From positions 4,661 through 11,211 of the forward strand of contig DDHB01000071.1 in NCBI GenBank assembly GCA_002337925.1: DNA of 6,551 nt, written 5' to 3'. Position numbers and translations under genes: made by a program. Position 1 is the first letter of the stretch. Each line of letters opens with the position of its first letter. The notes under the pieces were generated by a model. The model was not told the origin of the DNA. It made no database searches and worked only from the letters and a program-made list of their open reading frames with translations. Shown here piece after piece: positions 1-4,120 of this stretch. The stretch is from Sporomusaceae bacterium UBA1887. GTDB taxonomy: Bacteria > Bacillota > Negativicutes > Sporomusales > DSM-15969.

Positions 1-28
1 CTCCCCCGCCACGATAACAAGTGAAAAC

Positions 29-145
29 TTATAGACAGGTATCCGTATCTTCTTCAAGGAAGAATAAGAGAAGGATGATTACAACGATAACAACCCAAGT
101 TCCATTATTACCGCCGAAACCACAACCGCCCCAACCTCTTGCCAT
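29..145 (-). CDS. 38-aa Gly-rich single-span membrane peptide (YjcZ-like sporulation microprotein)
   Basis: A short gene reading MARGWGGCGFGGNNGTW, then a hydrophobic stretch (about residues 17-30, VVIVVIILLLFF type), then an acidic tail EEDTDTCL. The Gly/Trp/Cys-rich head followed by one membrane span is the layout of the tiny YjcZ-type proteins found in many copies in spore-forming Firmicutes; that family is linked to sporulation, but molecular roles are mostly unknown. The start is well supported: an AAAGGAGG ribosome binding site lies at 154-161, 8 nt before the ATG. The acidic C-terminal tail is unlike standard YjcZ peptides, which end soon after the span, so family membership is by resemblance of layout only. 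Two cysteines (8 and 37) would lie on opposite sides of the span. A promoter-like site (232-259) and a leader hairpin (173-222) precede it. I am confident the gene is real and less sure of the family name. Confidence 0.8.
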   Translation of the reverse strand: MARGWGGCGFGGNNGTWVVIVVIILLLFFLEEDTDTCL

Positions 146-153
146 TTGGAATA

Positions 154-161
154 CCTCCTTT
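154..161 (-). promoter_or_regulatory. Ribosome binding site of the 38-aa peptide gene
   Basis: AAAGGAGG on the minus strand, 8 nt upstream of the ATG at 145. This is a near-full match to the anti-Shine-Dalgarno sequence and is the main evidence that this very short reading frame is translated. Confidence 0.85.
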
Positions 162-172
162 AATATTCATTT

Positions 173-222
173 GCGGGACGGTTAATAAACAGTTCTCCCT
201 GCCCGATTATTTACCGTCCCGC
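173..222 (-). other. Leader stem-loop upstream of the 38-aa peptide gene
   Basis: Arms 173-182 (GCGGGACGGT on the plus strand) and 213-222 (ACCGTCCCGC) are exact reverse complements of 10 bp. After a single T-T mismatch (183/212) a further 5 bp pair (184-188 with 207-211), leaving an 18-nt loop at 189-206. The structure lies between the candidate promoter at 232-259 and the ribosome binding site at 154-161. On the minus strand no run of T follows it, so it does not look like a standard intrinsic terminator for the 120-aa gene upstream. A role as a 5' mRNA-stabilising stem or protein-binding site is inferred from its position only. Confidence 0.65.
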
Positions 223-231
223 CTTCTACTT

Positions 232-259
232 CAATATATGGAGTTCCCGCAAGAAGTGT
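232..259 (-). promoter_or_regulatory. Candidate sigma-K-like promoter of the 38-aa peptide gene
   Basis: On the minus strand AC (259-258) is followed after 17 nt by CATATATTG (240-232). The sigma-K pattern known from Bacillus is AC, 16-17 nt, CATANNNTA; the last base here is G instead of A. A start about 7 nt downstream, near 225, would give a leader of about 80 nt beginning almost at the stem-loop 173-222. The same arrangement with the same spacing occurs before the 120-aa gene, which raises confidence. A sigma-E type -10 (CATACANT) is the main alternative reading. Confidence 0.5.
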
Positions 260-280
260 TACTGTCCATTGCTTACATTT

Positions 281-643
281 TCATCTTCTATTTGATGTAT
301 TATTAAATAACTGTTTAATTTGTCTGGGAGCTTCAGCTGCAGTTTTAAGCGAGCGCATACTATTATTAATGAGTTCAGTAATATTGCGAACTTTATCAAC
401 GGTTGTTGTCATCGTTTCTAGTCCTCTGTCCATCCGAGCATTGTCAGAAGTCATTGTTAGCAGCACCGTCATAATCTGTATGTTAAAATTGGGGTCGCTT
501 AACAGCCGTGTAATACCTCTCCCAGGTTTTACCGGCACGGCTTCTTTGACCTCACTTTTTTTCACACCTTCGAGAGCGTTTTCTTCATCTCTTTTATTTC
601 GATTCTGTCTCTTACTCTTGTCGCGTCGCCATCGTAATCGCAT
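281..643 (-). CDS. Hypothetical basic helical protein, 120 aa
   Basis: I do not recognise this protein. The first 45 residues are strongly charged and basic (MRLRWRRDKSKRQNRNKR, then a mixed Lys/Glu stretch and VKPGRG), suggesting binding to nucleic acid or an acidic surface. Residues about 46-115 look like two or three amphipathic helices: LLSDPNFNIQIMTVLLTM, a stretch around DRGLETMTTTVDKVRNITELI, and a final MRSLKTAAEAPRQIKQLF. It has no signal peptide, clear membrane span or cysteine. The ATG at 643 is preceded by GAAGGAGGA (659-651) with a 7-nt gap, so the start is firm. It diverges from the YbaB-like operon across a 99-nt gap and carries a sigma-K-like promoter candidate (679-706), so a late-sporulation role is possible but inferred. 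The reading frame on the opposite strand (369-740) has no ribosome binding site and is taken as its shadow. Confidence 0.75.
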   Translation of the reverse strand: MRLRWRRDKSKRQNRNKRDEENALEGVKKSEVKEAVPVKPGRGITRLLSDPNFNIQIMTVLLTMTSDNARMDRGLETMTTTVDKVRNITELINNSMRSLKTAAEAPRQIKQLFNNTSNRR

Positions 644-678
644 CTCGTTGTCCTCCTTCGGTAGTGTATTATCTACTC

Positions 679-706
679 TAATATATGAAGGAAAAGGAAA
701 AAAGGT
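679..706 (-). promoter_or_regulatory. Candidate sigma-K-like promoter of the 120-aa gene
   Basis: On the minus strand AC (706-705), 17 nt, then CATATATTA (687-679) matches the sigma-K pattern AC-N16/17-CATANNNTA fully. The 15 bases from CATATATT onward (687-673) differ from the copy upstream of the 38-aa gene (240-226) at only two positions. Transcription would begin near 672, giving a leader of about 30 nt that carries the GAAGGAGGA ribosome binding site. Confidence 0.55.
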
Positions 707-742
707 CTCTCTTTGTAAAGAAAAAACAGGAGGTGCATAATT

Positions 743-1063
743 ATGTTAGAACAGTTAGGCGGTCTTATGGATATGGTAAAAAAAGTACAGCAAAATGTTG
801 ACCAGGTTCAGGATCAGCTAAAACAGGAACGTATCGAGGTGTCTAGTGGTGACGTCATTAAAATCATCTTGAATGGTCAGCAGGAATTGGTTGCAATTGA
901 ACTCAATCCCAAATATTTAACAGCCGATAATGCGACTCTTCTTCAGGATTTAATAGCAGCTACCATGAATAATGCCCTTACGAAATCCCGGGAACTCAAT
1001 CAAACTGCAATGAGCAAGCTAGCCGGAGATATGAATTTACCTAAAATTCCCGGCCTGTTTTAA
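743..1063 (+). CDS. YbaB/EbfC-family nucleoid-associated protein (probable paralogue)
   Basis: A 106-aa protein of the YbaB/EbfC family, small dimeric DNA-binding proteins that coat the nucleoid. Visible family traits in order: an N-terminal helix (about 1-30, LGGLMDMVKKVQQNVDQVQ) rich in Gln and Lys; a three-strand sheet region (about 32-58) with DVIKIILNGQQELVAIELNP, equivalent to the family's G-x-V-x-V-x-x-NG-x core; a helix with LLQDLIAATMNNALTKSREL (about 66-85), equivalent to LedLi-xAA-xNdA; and the hallmark C-terminus MSKLAGDMNLPKIPGLF. Length matches the usual 100-115 aa. An AGGAGGTG site (728-735) with 7-nt spacing fixes the start. The usual family member sits between dnaX and recR; here the partner is a membrane protein 14 nt downstream, so this is probably a second, diverged copy. 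The missing Gly in the sheet (SSGDVIKI rather than the usual GGG) is one sign of divergence. Family assignment is strong; DNA binding by this copy is inferred. Confidence 0.9.
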   Translation: MLEQLGGLMDMVKKVQQNVDQVQDQLKQERIEVSSGDVIKIILNGQQELVAIELNPKYLTADNATLLQDLIAATMNNALTKSRELNQTAMSKLAGDMNLPKIPGLF

Positions 1064-1077
1064 GAGGAGGCACTTAT

Positions 1078-1689
1078 ATGTCCAATGAAGCAACTATGCA
1101 TCCCCCTTCCTTATCACATACTGTACTCAAGATGATTCAACATGCTCTTGGCGGTGGCATGACATTTGACACGATTACCACCGTATTATCCTTGCTATGC
1201 TTATTATCCATATTACAACGCAGTCACCCCGCAGAAGCAGAATTACCAGCCGCCTCACCAGCACCGGTTGCGAACAGCACCGCCAATACTGCCGACGGTC
1301 TGCAAAAACTTCTCGGACAGCTAACGAAATCCGATGGTGGCGGTGGATCAGGCGACGCACTAATGAGCCTTCTACCTTTATTAAATAATCCGCAAATCAA
1401 ATCTAAAATGACTCCCGGCAATATTGCCGCTATTTTGGGACTGATCAATAACTTTGGTGGTTCCGGAGGATCCGGAGATGGCAAGCATGAAAAAAGTGAC
1501 AAAGAGAAACAAGATAGCAAAGGAGATGGTAAAAAGGATTCACCAGCCGCTACAGTTACTGCCGGAGCAGACTCAGAAATACCTGAGCTATCCTTCACTG
1601 AATCAACTCCAGAGACAATAAATATTGAATCAGAATCGCAGCCATCAAAAGACAAAACCCGTTATCTGGAGTGGAAAAATAACTTTTAA
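1078..1689 (+). CDS. Hypothetical single-pass membrane protein with Gly/Ser and Lys/Asp-rich linkers, 203 aa
   Basis: I do not recognise a family. Residues about 12-25 form a short amphipathic helix, residues 30-47 are a hydrophobic span (FDTITTVLSLLCLLSILQ), and a Pro/Ala-rich linker follows (49-68). Two helical pieces come next: GLQKLLGQL (74-82) and ALMSLLPLLNNPQIKSKM..GNIAAILGLINNF (94-126), separated and closed by Gly/Ser linkers (GGGGSG at 87-92, GGSGGSGDG at 127-135). The tail (136-190) is Lys/Asp/Ser/Glu-rich and likely disordered, ending RYLEWKNNF. GAGGAGG (1064-1070), directly after the stop codon of the upstream gene, gives a 7-nt spacing to the ATG, so the two genes form an operon and are probably co-translated. 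The partner is a nucleoid-type protein, so a membrane anchor for DNA or chromosome organisation is one idea, but it is speculation. A hairpin terminator follows 11 nt after the stop. Confidence 0.85.
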   Translation: MSNEATMHPPSLSHTVLKMIQHALGGGMTFDTITTVLSLLCLLSILQRSHPAEAELPAASPAPVANSTANTADGLQKLLGQLTKSDGGGGSGDALMSLLPLLNNPQIKSKMTPGNIAAILGLINNFGGSGGSGDGKHEKSDKEKQDSKGDGKKDSPAATVTAGADSEIPELSFTESTPETINIESESQPSKDKTRYLEWKNNF

Positions 1690-1699
1690 TGCCCAGATA

Positions 1700-1734
1700 A
1701 AGAAGAGGTGTGGAAATTTTCCACACCTCTTCTT
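1700..1734. terminator. Bidirectional terminator between convergent operons
   Basis: Arms 1700-1716 (AAGAAGAGGTGTGGAAA) and 1718-1734 are exact reverse complements of 17 bp around a single central T. In RNA the practical stem is about 14 bp with a 7-nt A/T loop. It is placed between the stop of the 203-aa gene (1689) and the stop of mutS2 (1745), which converge. On both strands the 3' arm ends in a pyrimidine-rich CUUCUU run followed by a few more U, a modest tract. It is therefore likely shared by both operons. Confidence 0.85.
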
Positions 1735-1744
1735 ATTTAATAAA

Positions 1745-4105
1745 CTATACCAATTGAGCGACAGTAACTCCATCGCCGCCTTCATTCATGTCACCAAACC
1801 GTACATCCTTGATGTGAGGATGCTCAATGAGATAGGTTCTAATGCCCTTGCGCAATGCACCTGTGCCTTTCCCATGAATGATTCGTACATCACTTAATCC
1901 TGCTAAAATGGCATCATCTATATATTTATTTAAGAGTTCTTCTGCTTCCGCGACAGTTGTGCCCCGAATATCAATTTCACGTGAAATTTGTTGTACCTTT
2001 GCAATGTTAATTTCCCGCCTGGCGGTAACTTTCGCTGCTTTTACCGGCTCCTCCATGATTCGGCAATGAATCAAAGGAACATTGACCTTCATAATACCCA
2101 ATTGAACACTGATTTCGTCTCTGCCAACAGCTAAAACAATGCCTTTTTGCTTTAATGTAGTAACAAAGACAGTCATTCCGACTTCCAGCTGACCAGCTTG
2201 TGGAATATCCTCATTAGCTGCTTCTTCACCATCCTCGGTGTATAAGTTAGCCATGCCTTGTTGCAATTTTTTTCTCACACCGCTGATAGCCGTTTGCCGA
2301 TCTCTTTCACTGTTAACAGAAAATTGAGCTTTAAGCTCGGTAATTACACTTTCTGCATCTCTGCGCGCCTGACGAATAAGAATGCCTGCCTGTTCTTGCG
2401 CTTTGGCAACTATATCACGTTTTTTTGTTTCCAGCTGCTCTTTCTCTCTTGTCAACTGTTCTCTCAACGCAGTAACTTCTCTTTCCAGGACTTGGATTTC
2501 AGCGCTTCGCTTTGCATATTCCCGTTGTTTATCATCTAATGCAGCTAAAACCTTTTCAAATTCAGCATGATCCTCATCTAACAGCTCTTTAGCCCTGTTA
2601 ATAATAGGCTGCGACAATCCCAGCCGACGGCTAATGTTAAATGCATTGCTGCTGCCTGGTACACCAATGAGCAGGCGGTACGTAGGTCTGAGCGTCTCAA
2701 TATCAAACTCAACGCTAGCGTTTTCAACGCCTTGGCGCGCATAAGCAAATGTCTTAAGTTCACTATAATGCGTTGTGGCAATAGTCCTTGCACCCAGATT
2801 ATGAAGATATTCCAAGATAGCCATAGCGAGGGCTGCACCCTCACCGGGATCAGTTCCTGAACCTATTTCATCAATTAATACGAGATCATTTGCAGTTACA
2901 TGGCGAAGAATACGTACGAGGTTCGTCATATGCCCCGAAAAAGTACTAAGACTCTGCTCAATGCTCTGCTCATCACCAATATCGGCAAAGATATTATGGA
3001 ACAAGGGCATTTCCGAAGTAGCTTTAGCCGGAATAAACAAGCCTGACTGAATCATAAGTGCAAAAAGGCCTACCGTCTTTAAACTGACAGTTTTACCACC
3101 TGTATTGGGTCCCGTAATTAAGAGAGTGGTAAAATCCTTGCCAATATGAACATCGATGGGGACAACTACATCTTTAGGAATTAAAGGATGCTTAGCACCG
3201 ATCAGACGAACATGTCCTTTTTGATTAACAATTGGTTTTTCCGCATCCATATCCAAACTAAGCCGCGCTTTAGCAAAAGCAAAATCAAGCTGAGCCAAAG
3301 CACTACAATTTGTTCTTAGCGGTTCTACCATCGCAGCAACTTGGCCGGACACTTTGGTTAATATCCGTTCTATTTCATTTTTTTCCGCAGCCATAGCTTG
3401 CTTCATATCATTATTTAACTGAACAACGGCCATGGGTTCTATAAAGACCGTTGACCCACTGGCAGACTGGTCATGCACAATGCCAGGAAACTGATGACGA
3501 TATTCTTGCTTAATTGGTATAACATAGCGATCTCCCCGTACAGTAACCAGCACGTCTTGAAAGTACTTTTGATATTCCCCGATATGTAAAATCCTCTCAA
3601 TTCTTTCTTTGACGCGGCTCTGCGCAGTCCGTATCTCGCGTCGCAGCCGTGACAATTCCACACTTGCATCATCCCGGATCTGCCCTTGTTCGGTAATCGT
3701 ATTCTCAATGATATTTTCCAAATTGCGCAAAATCGTAATATCAGCTACTGTACCTTCCAGTATTGGCAGCGGTTTACTATACTCGGCAAAGAAGTTTTTT
3801 ATCCTCCGGGCAGCATAAAGAGTGCTGCCAATCGCTAATAATTCATGAGGCTCCAGCATAGCGCCAATCTCTGCACGCTTCAGCGCCGCGCGAATATCCC
3901 GGATGCCTCCTAGGGGAACAGAAGCGGCTGCGATCAGCACATCTCTGGCTTCTCCCGTTTCCTGCAGCCTTCTGTCCACTTCTATTCGCTCTGCCGTAGG
4001 CATTAAAGCCTGCGCTAATTCTTTTGCCATGATTGAACCTGCCTTACCGGCAAGCAATGCTACTATTTTTGGGTATTCCAGCGTTTTACATACGGATAAC
4101 TCCAT
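1745..4105 (-). CDS. mutS2: Endonuclease/ribosome-rescue ATPase MutS2
   Basis: A full-length MutS2 of 786 aa, the same size as the Bacillus protein. It lacks the mismatch-binding N-terminal domains of MutS. Order of parts: core/clamp helices (about 1-310, with KTLEYPKI at the N-terminus and the conserved GIVHDQSASGSTVFIEP at 208-224); ATPase domain with Walker A GPNTGGKT (332-339), the segment DEQSIEQSLSTFSGHM (378-393) involved in the dimer ATP site, Walker B LVLIDE (408-413) and TTHY (444-447); a long charged coiled coil (about 510-620); a small beta domain of KOW type (about 639-682); and a C-terminal Smr domain with DIRG (712-715) and HGKGTG (744-749). All ATPase residues are intact. In the family, MutS2 suppresses homologous recombination in Helicobacter, where the Smr domain is a nuclease, and in B. 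subtilis it splits collided ribosomes. TAAGGAG (4114-4120), 8 nt upstream, fixes the ATG. It is the second gene of the operon. The Smr motif reads IDIRG rather than the common LDLRG, a conservative change. Confidence 0.97.
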   Translation of the reverse strand: MELSVCKTLEYPKIVALLAGKAGSIMAKELAQALMPTAERIEVDRRLQETGEARDVLIAAASVPLGGIRDIRAALKRAEIGAMLEPHELLAIGSTLYAARRIKNFFAEYSKPLPILEGTVADITILRNLENIIENTITEQGQIRDDASVELSRLRREIRTAQSRVKERIERILHIGEYQKYFQDVLVTVRGDRYVIPIKQEYRHQFPGIVHDQSASGSTVFIEPMAVVQLNNDMKQAMAAEKNEIERILTKVSGQVAAMVEPLRTNCSALAQLDFAFAKARLSLDMDAEKPIVNQKGHVRLIGAKHPLIPKDVVVPIDVHIGKDFTTLLITGPNTGGKTVSLKTVGLFALMIQSGLFIPAKATSEMPLFHNIFADIGDEQSIEQSLSTFSGHMTNLVRILRHVTANDLVLIDEIGSGTDPGEGAALAMAILEYLHNLGARTIATTHYSELKTFAYARQGVENASVEFDIETLRPTYRLLIGVPGSSNAFNISRRLGLSQPIINRAKELLDEDHAEFEKVLAALDDKQREYAKRSAEIQVLEREVTALREQLTREKEQLETKKRDIVAKAQEQAGILIRQARRDAESVITELKAQFSVNSERDRQTAISGVRKKLQQGMANLYTEDGEEAANEDIPQAGQLEVGMTVFVTTLKQKGIVLAVGRDEISVQLGIMKVNVPLIHCRIMEEPVKAAKVTARREINIAKVQQISREIDIRGTTVAEAEELLNKYIDDAILAGLSDVRIIHGKGTGALRKGIRTYLIEHPHIKDVRFGDMNEGGDGVTVAQLV

Positions 4106-4113
4106 TCGAATTT

Positions 4114-4120
4114 CTCCTTA
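4114..4120 (-). promoter_or_regulatory. mutS2 ribosome binding site overlapping the upstream stop codon
   Basis: TAAGGAG on the minus strand serves two purposes: its first three bases are the stop codon of the U32 protein and AAGGAG is the Shine-Dalgarno of mutS2, 8 nt before the ATG. Only 12 nt separate the two coding regions. A ribosome finishing the first gene would be over the start of the second, so translational coupling is likely. Confidence 0.85.

Noticed and set aside
173..222. Reading the stem-loop as an intrinsic terminator of the 120-aa gene
   Set aside because: No run of T follows the stem on the minus strand, and the element lies downstream of a good promoter candidate for the next gene, so a leader structure fits better. 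It could still lower read-through.
657..684. Sigma-A promoter for the YbaB-like operon (TTCGGT, 16 nt, TAATAT)
   Set aside because: The -35 element matches the TTGACA consensus poorly and the -10 overlaps the opposite-strand CATATATT box, so it is too weak to list as a feature. The operon's promoter remains unidentified.
711..720. CTTTGTAAAG inverted repeat before the YbaB-like gene
   Set aside because: Only 4 bp with a 2-nt gap; expected by chance in A/T-rich sequence.
369..740. 123-aa plus-strand reading frame with a hydrophobic N-terminus
   Set aside because: No ribosome binding site before the start, it lies opposite the better supported 120-aa gene, and it runs through the divergent promoter and the ribosome binding site of the YbaB-like gene. 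Its hydrophobic look comes from being the complement of a charged helical sequence.
1224..1655. 143-aa minus-strand reading frame opposite the 203-aa membrane protein
   Set aside because: Its Ser/Pro-rich composition mirrors the Gly/Lys/Asp-rich plus-strand gene, and it has no ribosome binding site or family resemblance.
1625..1897. 90-aa plus-strand frame crossing the terminator into mutS2
   Set aside because: It reads through the strong hairpin and across the end of two established genes and has no ribosome binding site.
2258..2539. Hydrophobic Phe/Cys-rich plus-strand frame
   Set aside because: It is the antisense of the Lys/Glu-rich coiled coil of MutS2, which always gives Phe/Leu/Ser-rich shadows.
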